DNA of 64,000 nucleotides from the NCBI GenBank assembly GCA_013214065.1, contig JABSPK010000016.1:1-64000 (forward strand), written 5' to 3'. The number at the start of each line of letters is the position of its first letter. Position 1 is the first letter of the stretch. This stretch comes from Flavobacteriaceae bacterium. Its GTDB lineage: Bacteria > Bacteroidota > Bacteroidia > Flavobacteriales > Flavobacteriaceae. Shown piece after piece: positions 13,455-21,647 of this stretch. The notes under the pieces were generated by a model. It saw only the letters and a list, made by a program, of their open reading frames with translations, was not told the DNA's origin and did not search any database. The position numbers were made by a program, and so were the translations under genes.

Positions 13455-14717
13455 GTGATCCAACGCTTGACCATACTATGTGCGATTTTGCCCATGTTGA
13501 TACAGGGGCAACAGACCAATACGTCTTATCAAAAAAGGATTTTGGAACAGGGTGAACTCGATGTCTTGTTCAGCTATTACAGCCAAGATGGCCAGAATGC
13601 TGCGGTCAGCGGCGGTGAGGGTACTGAGGAGTTGACCGATGCCACTTCGACCATTGTTCTTCGTATGCCCTGGGGCCAAGACGGAATACTGACCGTTGAT
13701 GCCGGTGTGTCGGCCTATACCTCAGCCTCGTCGAGCAATGTCGACCCTTTTGATGGGGGAGGAACGGCCAATCCGTTTGATGCCTCCTCAGGGGCTTCGC
13801 GAAAAGATTTGTTGGCGTATTTCAACCCCGGGTATAGCCACAGCTCCAAAGACCGCAACGAAATCGTGGGGGTAAATGCCTATGTCTCGGCTGAATACGA
13901 TTATTTTTCCATTGGTTTCGGTGGCAGCTACGCCCGTTTGTTCAATGAAAAGAACACGGAGTTGTCGGTGAGTGCCCAAGCTTATTTCGATTCCTGGAAC
14001 GCACAATACCCCATTGAACTCAGAAACGGGTTCAATACTGGCGTGGTGGGCTATGACCCCGACTTTACGCGATTCGCCAATCTGGGGAGGAACAGTTACT
14101 CCTTGGGATTCGTGTTTTCACAAATCTTGACCAAACGTATGCAAGCTTCCTTGTCGCTCGATTTGGTCGTTCAGAATGGTTTATTGAGCACCCCGTTCCA
14201 ACGGGTGTACTTCGGTGACGTAGCTGACTTTTTCCTAGAGAACTTCCAACTTGCCGATGACGTGGAGCGCCTGCCCGATAGTCGTTTTAAGATACCCTTG
14301 GGTGGGCGCTTGAACTACTACCTCAATGATGCGGTCGTGATTCGATCTTTTTATCGTTTTTATTATGACGATTGGGGCATTGTTTCCCATACTTTGAATA
14401 TGGAACTTCCTGTGAAACTCAGCGATAGTTTTACCCTCTATCCCAGTTATCGGTACTACACCCAGACCGCTGCCGATTATTTCTATGAAAAGGAAGCCGC
14501 CTTATCAAGTTTCGAATTTTATACCTCCGATTTCGATCTTTCGAACTATTCTGCCAATCAATTCGGTTTTGGATTGCAATACCGCGATATCTTCACTCGA
14601 ACCAAGCTGCTGTTGTTCGGTCTTAAGGCTATCGATCTGCGCTACGCCTATTACCGCCGTAGCAATGGCCTTGATGCATCCATCATTACCCTGGGCACCT
14701 CCTTTGTGATCGATTAA
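13455..14717 (+). CDS. DUF3570 outer-membrane beta-barrel protein
   Basis: A 420-aa exported protein: signal peptide about 1-18 (ends IQGQQ), then a long run of alternating aromatic/polar segments (for example YFSIGFGGSYARLF, FRFYYDDWGIVSHTLNMELP, FGFGLQYRDIF) ending in an aromatic-rich final strand typical of outer-membrane barrels. This is the DUF3570 pattern. A flexible Ser/Gly loop lies at about 95-120. The start is GTG at 13455. As the last gene of the Rieske-Trx-ApbE-DUF4266 run it could be the outer-membrane component through which the system receives or exports its substrate; function unknown. Confidence 0.85.
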   Translation: MIQRLTILCAILPMLIQGQQTNTSYQKRILEQGELDVLFSYYSQDGQNAAVSGGEGTEELTDATSTIVLRMPWGQDGILTVDAGVSAYTSASSSNVDPFDGGGTANPFDASSGASRKDLLAYFNPGYSHSSKDRNEIVGVNAYVSAEYDYFSIGFGGSYARLFNEKNTELSVSAQAYFDSWNAQYPIELRNGFNTGVVGYDPDFTRFANLGRNSYSLGFVFSQILTKRMQASLSLDLVVQNGLLSTPFQRVYFGDVADFFLENFQLADDVERLPDSRFKIPLGGRLNYYLNDAVVIRSFYRFYYDDWGIVSHTLNMELPVKLSDSFTLYPSYRYYTQTAADYFYEKEAALSSFEFYTSDFDLSNYSANQFGFGLQYRDIFTRTKLLLFGLKAIDLRYAYYRRSNGLDASIITLGTSFVID

Positions 14718-14774
14718 GACTGCTCGCGTCCACCTAAATTATCGTAAATTCGCTGCATATACGACGATTGAGAT

Positions 14775-15851
14775 ATGCTTGACAAACTGAATATCATTAA
14801 GCAGCGATTTGACGAAGTTGCCGACCTGATCATCCAACCCGATATCATTGCGGATCAAAAAAAATACGTAAAGCTCAACAAGGAATACAAAGATCTTAAA
14901 ACCCTTGTCGACAAACGGGACACCTACATCCAACTGACCGATAACCTGAAAGAGGCCGAAGAGATCATCGCCGATGGCAGCGATCCCGAAATGGTCGAAA
15001 TGGCAAAAATGCAGCTTGATGAATCGAAAGAGGCCTTACCGGCCTTGGAGGAGGAAATCAAATTCTTATTGATCCCCAAAGATCCGGAAGATGAGAAAGA
15101 CGTGGTGATGGAAATCCGGGCCGGAACGGGTGGCGATGAAGCCAGTATCTTTGCTGGCGATTTATATCGTATGTACGCGAAATATTGTGAAGGAAAGGGC
15201 TGGAAAACCAATATCATCGACCTGAACGAAGGAACGGCAGGTGGGTATAAGGAAATCCATTTCGAGGTCAGTGGTGAGGACGTCTACGGAACCCTAAAGT
15301 TCGAGGCCGGGGTGCATCGGGTACAGCGGGTGCCCCAAACCGAGACCCAAGGTCGGGTACATACCAGTGCGGCCACGGTGATGGTCATTCCCGAAGCGGA
15401 GGATTTCGACGTGCAGATCGACCCTAAAGAGGTGCGGATCGATTATTTCTGTTCCTCAGGTCCGGGGGGGCAATCGGTGAACACTACCTATTCGGCGGTA
15501 CGCTTGACGCACTTGCCTACAGGATTGGTCGCCCAATGCCAAGATCAAAAGTCGCAGCATAAGAACAAAGAAAAAGCCTTCAAGGTCTTGCGTTCCCGCT
15601 TGTACGACCTCGAGTTGGCCAAAAAGCAGGAAGAAGATGCCGCCAAGCGGAATTCGCAGGTGAGTAGCGGTGACCGATCGGCCAAGATACGGACCTATAA
15701 CTATCCCCAAGGGCGGGTGACCGACCACCGTATCGGCTTGACGCTCTATGATCTTCAGAACATCATCAATGGTGATATCCAAAAGGTGATCGATGAGCTG
15801 ATGTTGGTCGAGAATACCGAAAAATTACGCGAAGCCTCTGAAATTTTTTAA
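14775..15851 (+). CDS. prfA: Peptide chain release factor 1
   Basis: Class I release factor reading UAA and UAG, 358 aa, close to the E. coli length. The hydrolysis motif GGQ is at 231-233 and the codon-reading PxT motif appears as PQT at 187-189, followed by [10 protein letters not shown], which distinguishes RF1 from RF2 (SPF). The N-terminal coiled coil (about 5-100) is also present. pyrF follows after 3 bases, so the two are probably co-transcribed. Confidence 0.97.
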   Translation: MLDKLNIIKQRFDEVADLIIQPDIIADQKKYVKLNKEYKDLKTLVDKRDTYIQLTDNLKEAEEIIADGSDPEMVEMAKMQLDESKEALPALEEEIKFLLIPKDPEDEKDVVMEIRAGTGGDEASIFAGDLYRMYAKYCEGKGWKTNIIDLNEGTAGGYKEIHFEVSGEDVYGTLKFEAGVHRVQRVPQTETQGRVHTSAATVMVIPEAEDFDVQIDPKEVRIDYFCSSGPGGQSVNTTYSAVRLTHLPTGLVAQCQDQKSQHKNKEKAFKVLRSRLYDLELAKKQEEDAAKRNSQVSSGDRSAKIRTYNYPQGRVTDHRIGLTLYDLQNIINGDIQKVIDELMLVENTEKLREASEIF

Positions 15852-15854
15852 TAC

Positions 15855-16682
15855 ATGACGAACGACGAATTGGTAGGCCACATTAAAAGGAAGCGATCCT
15901 TTTTGTGCGTAGGATTGGATACCAACCTTAAAAAAGTACCGCCACACCTATTGGATGCCGAAGATCCGATTTTTGCCTTTAACAAGGCGATCATCGATGC
16001 TACCCAAGCGTATTGTGTGGCTTATAAACCCAATATCGCTTTTTATGAGGCCTATGGTTTGGAGGGATGGAAGTCCTTGGAGCGCACAATGACCTATTTG
16101 AATGAAAACTACCCGGATCAGTTTACGATCGCCGATGCCAAACGCGGTGATATAGGCAACACTTCGCTTCGCTATGCCAAGGCTTTTTTCGAAACCCTCG
16201 ATTTCGATTCCATAACCATCGCACCTTATATGGGCAAAGACTCGGTCGAACCTTTTCTCACTTATACGGACAAGCACGCCATTCTTTTGGCCTTGACGTC
16301 CAACCAAGGGGCTTTTGATTTTCAAATGGAAGCGGGTAATGGAGCCGAACTCTATAAAAAAGTACTTCAGGTTTCGACCACCTATGCAGGGGCCGAACGC
16401 TTGATGTATGTCGTTGGGGCTACCAAAGCGGACTATTTACGTGAAGTGCGCAAAATCGTACCGGAACACTTTCTTCTGGTGCCGGGTGTCGGAGCCCAAG
16501 GCGGGAGTCTCGAAGAGGTTTGCCACAATGGGATGAACGACCAAGTCGGCTTGCTGGTCAATTCCTCTCGGGGAATAATCTATGCTTCAAATGGAACGGA
16601 TTTTGCCGAAGCGGCGGCAACTAAGGCGAAAGCCTTACAAAATGCCATGGCAAAGGAATTGGATGCGCATTTCGGTGCTTAG
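15855..16682 (+). CDS. pyrF: Orotidine 5'-phosphate decarboxylase (type 2)
   Basis: Last step of UMP synthesis. The 275-aa length matches the longer PyrF subfamily 2. [13 protein letters not shown] at 17-29 holds the first substrate Asp, YKPNIAFYE follows at 57-65, and the catalytic DxKxxD array is Asp94-Lys96-Asp99 in [11 protein letters not shown]. The phosphate-binding end [11 protein letters not shown] is also visible. Its last 4 bases overlap the end of a small minus-strand gene. Confidence 0.96.
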   Translation: MTNDELVGHIKRKRSFLCVGLDTNLKKVPPHLLDAEDPIFAFNKAIIDATQAYCVAYKPNIAFYEAYGLEGWKSLERTMTYLNENYPDQFTIADAKRGDIGNTSLRYAKAFFETLDFDSITIAPYMGKDSVEPFLTYTDKHAILLALTSNQGAFDFQMEAGNGAELYKKVLQVSTTYAGAERLMYVVGATKADYLREVRKIVPEHFLLVPGVGAQGGSLEEVCHNGMNDQVGLLVNSSRGIIYASNGTDFAEAAATKAKALQNAMAKELDAHFGA

Positions 16683-16873
16683 ACCAAGCCTTCCAAAGTC
16701 GATTTGATGCTTTTTGCCTTTGATTCGAAGAATTCGCCTAAACGTTTATCGATGTTTCCCATCTGTGAGGCTTTTTCCAAGAAATCCTGATAGCGATACT
16801 CTAAAATGGCCACGGCATGTGCCCCGCTCGTAATCGGGGTAACCGCACCTACCTTGCAATATTGATTTTCCAT
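16679..16873 (-). CDS. Small conserved-looking protein of unknown function
   Basis: A 64-aa ORF from ATG at 16873, beginning [20 protein letters not shown] and continuing with a mostly helical half containing [19 protein letters not shown] and a Lys/Ser-rich end. There is no signal peptide or membrane helix. I do not recognise the family. Codon use is normal for the window and the ORF is not a shadow of a longer gene, so I take it as real. Its stop overlaps the stop region of pyrF by 4 bases. Confidence 0.55.
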   Translation of the reverse strand: MENQYCKVGAVTPITSGAHAVAILEYRYQDFLEKASQMGNIDKRLGEFFESKAKSIKSTLEGLV

Positions 16874-16989
16874 GATAACTAAGATTTGTTACACTAAAAA
16901 TACGTCCAAAAACAGCTTCTGGATGTAAGAAGTCGTTGTATACTCTTAAAAATCAGTTGATTCGACCTTTTTTAACGTAGATTTGGCAA

Positions 16990-17026
16990 AAAGGCCCAAC
17001 CGGTAACGGTTTGCTGGCTTTTTTTT
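16990..17026 (+). terminator. Probable terminator
   Basis: An imperfect stem (CAACCG/CGGTTTG flanked by GGCC/GGCT) is followed by eight Ts on the + strand. It could stop read-through from prfA-pyrF, whose gene end is about 310 bases upstream on the far side of a minus-strand gene. Confidence 0.5.
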
Positions 17027-17052
17027 AACGTATTTTTATTAAAAATATTCTC

Positions 17053-17835
17053 TTGCTCCATTACACCAAATATGTTCATGAATCTTCGACCGAATGGGTC
17101 ACCTTTGTACATGGGGCCGGGGGTAGTTCGACCATCTGGTTCAAGCAGCTGCGCGATTTTAAAAAGCACTTCAATATCTTGTTACTCGATTTAAGGGGGC
17201 ATGGCAATTCAAAACCGAATATCAAAGATGCCTTCAATGATCGTTATACCTTCGACTCAATTACGGGCGATATCGTTGAGGTGATCGATCATGAAGGGAT
17301 CGAAGCCTCCCATTTTATCGGAATCTCCTTAGGAACCATCCTGATTCGCAATCTGGCCGAAAAGCATCCACAAAAAGTCAAGAGCATGATCATGGGCGGG
17401 GCGATCATGAAGCTCAATTTCAGATCCCAGGTACTGATGCGTTTGGGGAATGTCTTCAAAAGTATCGTTCCCTATTTGTGGCTGTATAAGTTCTTCGCCT
17501 TTGTCATTATGCCCAATAAGAACCACAAAGAATCGCGATCGCTTTTCGTGCGCGAAGCCAAGAAATTGTATCAAAAAGAGTTTTTGCGTTGGTTTCGATT
17601 GACTTCTGAGATCAATCCGCTGTTGCGGTTCTTTCGACAGGTCGACATCAAGATCCCGACCTTGTACGTGATGGGCGAGGAAGACTATCTCTTTTTACCG
17701 ACCATCAAAAAAATCGTCAAGGCACATTCCACTTCTGAACTACATGTCATTGCCAATTGTGGGCATGTGGTGAACGTCGAACGCCCAATGGTCTTTAACG
17801 AAGAGGTCATTGGCTATCTGCAGCGGTTGCCCTAA
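17053..17835 (+). CDS. Alpha/beta hydrolase
   Basis: A 260-aa cytosolic alpha/beta-hydrolase fold protein. The oxyanion region is FVHGAGGSS, the nucleophile elbow is GISLG (Ser in FIGISLGTIL), the acid is likely Asp in MGEEDYLFLP, and the base is His in NCGHVVNVERP, so the triad is complete. Substrate unknown; it resembles MhpC/PcaD-like esterases. The only start that keeps the first beta strand is TTG at 17053 (MLHYTKYVHE); no ATG lies close upstream. Confidence 0.85.
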   Translation: MLHYTKYVHESSTEWVTFVHGAGGSSTIWFKQLRDFKKHFNILLLDLRGHGNSKPNIKDAFNDRYTFDSITGDIVEVIDHEGIEASHFIGISLGTILIRNLAEKHPQKVKSMIMGGAIMKLNFRSQVLMRLGNVFKSIVPYLWLYKFFAFVIMPNKNHKESRSLFVREAKKLYQKEFLRWFRLTSEINPLLRFFRQVDIKIPTLYVMGEEDYLFLPTIKKIVKAHSTSELHVIANCGHVVNVERPMVFNEEVIGYLQRLP

Positions 17836-17846
17836 ACCCACTAAGT

Positions 17847-17950
17847 TTTATTGAAAACGGCCCTAGGGTATTGATGACTAATTCAAATGTTTCCTAAAAA
17901 TGAGACGTAATTTTTTAGTGAAGGACACTAGGACCGTTTTACGCAATAAA
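17847..17950. repeat. Long imperfect hairpin between convergent genes
   Basis: TTTATTG (17847-17853) plus AAAACGGCCCTAG (17854-17866) pairs with CTAGGACCGTTTT (17928-17940) plus CAATAAA (17944-17950). That is about 19 of 20 bases paired, with one mismatch and a 3-base bulge, around a 61-base AT-rich interior. It fills the space between the ends of two convergent genes. It may be a transcription barrier, a small structured RNA or a miniature palindromic element. Confidence 0.6.
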
Positions 17951-18030
17951 ATCAATCCTTAACAAGATAACGTAAGGCGCCTTAGATCAGGGTATTGCCT
18001 ATAAACCCTTACTTCATCACCGATGAATGG

Positions 18031-19575
18031 TTACCGGACTTCTTTCGAATACTGGTTTTCCAAGCTAGAGCGGATGAACTGGGTAGGGGTCAGGTTGGTG
18101 TCTTTTTTAAATGCCTTGTTGAAGGTGACCTTATTATTGAACCCCACCTCATAAGCGATATCGATGATGTTAAGGTGCTGTTGGTTCTTGGTCATGAGCA
18201 TCTGTTTCGCCTCTTTGATTCGATAACTGTTGACCAATTCATGGAAATTCGCATCGAAATGCTCATTGATGATCTGGGAGGCGTTGTGGCGTGTGGTGTT
18301 CAATTTGGTGGCGACCATCTCTAAGGTCAAGTCGTTGCGACGATAGAGTTTGTCTTCTGCAAAAAGGCGGATCAAGGTTTGTTTCAATTCTTGTGAGAGG
18401 CCGTCGGTCAAGCCCGATTTCACGTATTTCGGGAACAGGCGGTTGGTGTATTTGTAGATACCACTGAATACATCGGGCTGCAAGTTGGCCACATAACCGA
18501 CATAGAGCACCATAATAGCCATTGCGATGGTCGGTACGTGGTAAAGGAAACCCGAAACGATACTATTGGTGATCAAGACCCCATAAAAACAATAGGTAAC
18601 CACATAAAGCACATGGATGTGATAGATGTTCTTTTGCCAGATCAGGTTCTTGCTCTGCAACAGCTTTTTTGATTTGGAGCGTTGGTAGACCTTGTGGATG
18701 TAGACGGCATAGATCGCCAATGAGAGGGCTTTAAGGATGACCAATAACAACAACTTGCTCGAATCTTGCGGACTGAGCCCCTGTTGTATACGATCGAGCA
18801 TTAAGACCACCTTGTCGGATGCGGTCATCCAGTAGACTGATGGGATCATGTAAATCAGCAGTCCCAGGGTTGGAAGCAGGTGCAGCAGGTCTTGCCGCCG
18901 AAACCCGTATTTTTCGGTAATCCTTCTAAAATAGAAGTACAGTAATGGACCATAGAGGAAGGAAGACCAGGTCGATATCAAATAGGCATGTGGGAATTCG
19001 AATAGGTAATTCGAATTGTTGATGCTGATATTAAGGATAAAGAGCGAATGGATAAAAATGAAACCGGAGATCAACCAACGTGCCGTCTTATCGATTTTCT
19101 TATTGCTGACCACCGAACCGACGACGTAGAATCCGATCAAGGCCACGAAAAAATACAACAAGGCCCAGACCGTAAGTTTAGGAACCACGCGATTCGAAAT
19201 ACGTTCGAACGGTGCTGATGCCCGTATGGGGTCGAAACCTTCATGGGATAAGAACGAAGGATCGAAATCGACTTTCAGGAATTCGTTGATATAGGTCGAA
19301 GCTTCCTCAGGGTGTGCAATGGCCGCTTCGCTCAATGCGAGTTTCTTTAAGATCTTGGTTTTGCCGGTTCCGGCGTTTTCGAGATTTTTTTGGTAGAGGT
19401 CAATAGCCTTTTCATAGCGGTGTACGTTGTAGTAATAATCCGCCCAATCCAAAGAGTCTTGGAAAACAAGGTTATATGGAGACAAAGCAGTACCCGCATG
19501 CCCTTCCTTCCCAAAAAGCAGGAAACCTTGGAGCATGGCCAAGCCCAGGACAACACAATGGCGGAATTGTCTCAT
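18031..19575 (-). CDS. Membrane-anchored AraC-family transcriptional regulator
   Basis: A 514-aa protein with three parts. The N-terminus (about 1-125) has a signal-like helix and TPR-like repeats (DYYYNVHRYEKAIDLYQKNL) probably outside the membrane. About six to eight transmembrane helices follow between roughly 130 and 385. A C-terminal AraC domain of two helix-turn-helices ends it, with LTLEMVATKLNTTRHNASQIIN and DIAYEVGFNNKVTFNKAFKK. This layout suggests a one-component sensor linking an envelope signal to transcription. I start at ATG 19575; the frame extends upstream with 41 residues lacking family character. No obvious target gene is adjacent. Confidence 0.88.
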   Translation of the reverse strand: MRQFRHCVVLGLAMLQGFLLFGKEGHAGTALSPYNLVFQDSLDWADYYYNVHRYEKAIDLYQKNLENAGTGKTKILKKLALSEAAIAHPEEASTYINEFLKVDFDPSFLSHEGFDPIRASAPFERISNRVVPKLTVWALLYFFVALIGFYVVGSVVSNKKIDKTARWLISGFIFIHSLFILNISINNSNYLFEFPHAYLISTWSSFLYGPLLYFYFRRITEKYGFRRQDLLHLLPTLGLLIYMIPSVYWMTASDKVVLMLDRIQQGLSPQDSSKLLLLVILKALSLAIYAVYIHKVYQRSKSKKLLQSKNLIWQKNIYHIHVLYVVTYCFYGVLITNSIVSGFLYHVPTIAMAIMVLYVGYVANLQPDVFSGIYKYTNRLFPKYVKSGLTDGLSQELKQTLIRLFAEDKLYRRNDLTLEMVATKLNTTRHNASQIINEHFDANFHELVNSYRIKEAKQMLMTKNQQHLNIIDIAYEVGFNNKVTFNKAFKKDTNLTPTQFIRSSLENQYSKEVR

Positions 19576-19938
19576 TTTTGATTGATGAATTAGTACTGTT
19601 AACAAGTTATAAAATCGACCCGCCGAAAATGTTAACGAAACCTTAAAAACAGTTAATCCCGATAAGAACTTACCTCCGTTTGGCCAAAATAACAGCAAAA
19701 TTTGTAAGGGTATGGATCGAAATCGAATATTGGGGAATGCAAAAGGCCGGTGACTAACCGGCCTTTTTAAACTAACTAACTCAAAAAAATGCTAACTCAG
19801 ATAACTTGTACAAAATTCAATTATAACGATTTACTTGATGTTAAAATAACTTTAGCAATAGGTTATAATTGCCTTGTTCTGATAGGATTATAACGCCCAT
19901 TGCATGGGAATATTGCAAGGGGGAAAATTAATTTTTCG
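19576..19938. other. Gene-free interval
   Basis: About 360 bases without a gene. They hold the upstream region of the AraC regulator, the strong terminator at 19741-19767, and an AT-rich tail with short imperfect repeats. No start-linked ORF above 30 codons looks real on either strand. Confidence 0.6.
19741..19767. terminator. Strong bidirectional terminator
   Basis: A perfect 10-bp stem AAAAGGCCGG/CCGGCCTTTT with a 7-base loop has A/T tracts on both sides. It lies 172 bases downstream of the DUF4197 gene on the minus strand and probably ends the purU-DUF4197 transcript. Confidence 0.85.
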
Positions 19939-20637
19939 TTAATCCTGGAGGGCGAAGACACGTTGCAATAAGGTGGTGGTCCTTGAGCTTACCTTTGACC
20001 GTATCGCATTCTCTTCGATTTCGACCATGGTATAGACCCCATCGAGTGCTTCAAGGGTGACATACTCCGTCAAGTTGGGGTCAACGGTCTTGGTAAAGGG
20101 TATTTTGTTGTACTCATTGATCAAGGACGCCCATATCTTATCGGCACCCACTTTTTTGAAGGAGGAATCGATAATGGGTTTGAACTTGTCGTACAAGAGG
20201 GTCTCCGTACTTTGCTGTAGGTAGTTGGTGGCCGCCCCATCACCACCCAACAAGATCTGCCTGGCATCTTGAAAGGAGATGTTGCGAATGGCATTTCCGA
20301 ATATCGGAATGGCTTCGCCTACCGCATCTTCGGCGGCCCTGTTCATTACTTTCAACCCTTCATCGGCCAGTTTACCCAAACCGACTTTGCGCAGGGCATT
20401 ATCCACTTTCTTCAATTCCTCGGGCAACAGGATCTTGACCAATTCATTTTTGAAAAAACCGTCTTCCAGCGCCAGTTTACCGACCTGTTTCTCAATACCC
20501 ATTTGAAGGGCCTCTTTTAGTCCGGAAGCGATTTCAGCGTTGCCTATCGAGCCTTGGGGCAATTGATTGACGACTTGTTGCAATTCGTTGCAGGCCATGA
20601 ATAGAAAGGCCAAGGCGATAATGGAAATTTTTCTCAT
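19939..20637 (-). CDS. DUF4197 lipoprotein
   Basis: A 232-aa lipoprotein: the signal (IIALAFLFMAC) ends at Cys16, then an almost entirely helical domain follows. DUF4197 hallmarks seen are ASGLKEALQMGIEKQVGKL, the ILLPEELKKVDNALRKVGLG block, MNRAAEDAVGEAIPIFGNAI, and FKPIIDSSFKKVGADKIW. The function of DUF4197 is unknown. It follows purU on the same strand after an 18-base gap, so the two may share a transcript. Confidence 0.9.
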   Translation of the reverse strand: MRKISIIALAFLFMACNELQQVVNQLPQGSIGNAEIASGLKEALQMGIEKQVGKLALEDGFFKNELVKILLPEELKKVDNALRKVGLGKLADEGLKVMNRAAEDAVGEAIPIFGNAIRNISFQDARQILLGGDGAATNYLQQSTETLLYDKFKPIIDSSFKKVGADKIWASLINEYNKIPFTKTVDPNLTEYVTLEALDGVYTMVEIEENAIRSKVSSRTTTLLQRVFALQD

Positions 20638-20655
20638 GGAAAGTGTTTTAAAGCA

Positions 20656-21504
20656 TTATGTAAAAATAACGGTCTTGTTATTGTATACCATCGTTTTCCG
20701 CTCGATGTGCAGCTTAACGGCACGGGCCAAGACGATTTTCTCAAGATCCCTCCCTTTCCCAATAAAATCCCCGATACTGTGGGCATGGGAAACAGCGGTG
20801 ACATCTTGTTCTATTATTGGACCCTCATCGAGCGCTTCGGTCACATAATGACTGGTGGCACCTATGATCTTCACCCCTCTCTTGTAAGCGGCATGATAGG
20901 GCTTGGCACCAGCGAAGGCCGGGAGAAACGAATGGTGGATGTTGATGATCCTATTGGTAAACCGGTCGATAACGTTTTTTCCGACGATTTGCATATATCG
21001 GGCCAAGACGATGAAATCGATTCGGTGGCCAAGCAGCAACTCCAGTTGGGCGGACTCCCCTTCGTCTTTGATCTCGCGGGTGTATGGGATATGGTGAAAC
21101 GGTATTTCGAATTGCTCCGCCACATAACGCAGATCGTCATGATTGCTGATGATAAACGGAATGGTCACTTCGAGCTCCCCCGAGCGATAGCGGCTCAATA
21201 GATCATATAGACAGTGATTGTATTTGGAAACGAATAGCGCCATTCTTGGTTTGGCACCCCCGATGAACACCTGCCAATGCATGGCAAACGTATTGGCGAT
21301 CGCGGATTCGAAATCGCTTTTTAACGCTTCCAGGTCGACTGCTTTGGCAAACTCCGCTTCAAGGCGCATAAAAAACACCCCGGCATCTTTGTCGACATGT
21401 TGATCGAGATACACCACATTTCCGCCATCGATATGGATGAAATTGGTCACGGCACTGATAATACCGACATCGTCATTGCAATGGATTAGGAGAGTCGTTT
21501 TCAA
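20656..21504 (-). CDS. purU: Formyltetrahydrofolate deformylase
   Basis: Hydrolyses 10-formyl-THF to formate and THF, balancing one-carbon pools and supplying formate for purine synthesis. 282 aa, normal for PurU. An N-terminal ACT-like domain (LLIHCNDDVGIISAVTNFI, about 1-80) precedes a formyltransferase domain with VTIPFIISNHDDLR, the catalytic His region INIHHSFLPAFAGAKPYH and ATSHYVTEALDEGPIIEQD containing the catalytic Asp. The ATG at 21504 gives the complete ACT strand. Confidence 0.95.
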   Translation of the reverse strand: MKTTLLIHCNDDVGIISAVTNFIHIDGGNVVYLDQHVDKDAGVFFMRLEAEFAKAVDLEALKSDFESAIANTFAMHWQVFIGGAKPRMALFVSKYNHCLYDLLSRYRSGELEVTIPFIISNHDDLRYVAEQFEIPFHHIPYTREIKDEGESAQLELLLGHRIDFIVLARYMQIVGKNVIDRFTNRIINIHHSFLPAFAGAKPYHAAYKRGVKIIGATSHYVTEALDEGPIIEQDVTAVSHAHSIGDFIGKGRDLEKIVLARAVKLHIERKTMVYNNKTVIFT

Positions 21505-21616
21505 ATCAATAGGATTTAGCCCGTAAAATTATTCTTTTCTGAAAAAGGGGACCGCTTATCGATATTATTTTATAAAATTCTAACTATAAACGATATTTTA
21601 TTGCATTTTTCGTAAA

Positions 21617-21644
21617 TTGCAGTCCCAATTTGGGCCTTATTTTG
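21617..21644 (+). promoter_or_regulatory. Probable promoter abutting the IcmF start codon
   Basis: TTG at 21617-21619 and TTATTTTG at 21637-21644 (near-consensus -7) are spaced 17 bases apart, 18 if the -7 is read as TATTTTG. The ATG at 21648 is 4 bases after the last G, so the transcript is predicted to be leaderless. Confidence 0.5.
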
Positions 21645-21647
21645 ACA

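Noticed and set aside
13455-14717. DUF3570 SSGAS as a definite flavinylation site
   Set aside because: The flanking residues do not match the usual acceptor consensus and the segment is a predicted barrel loop; mentioned only as a candidate.
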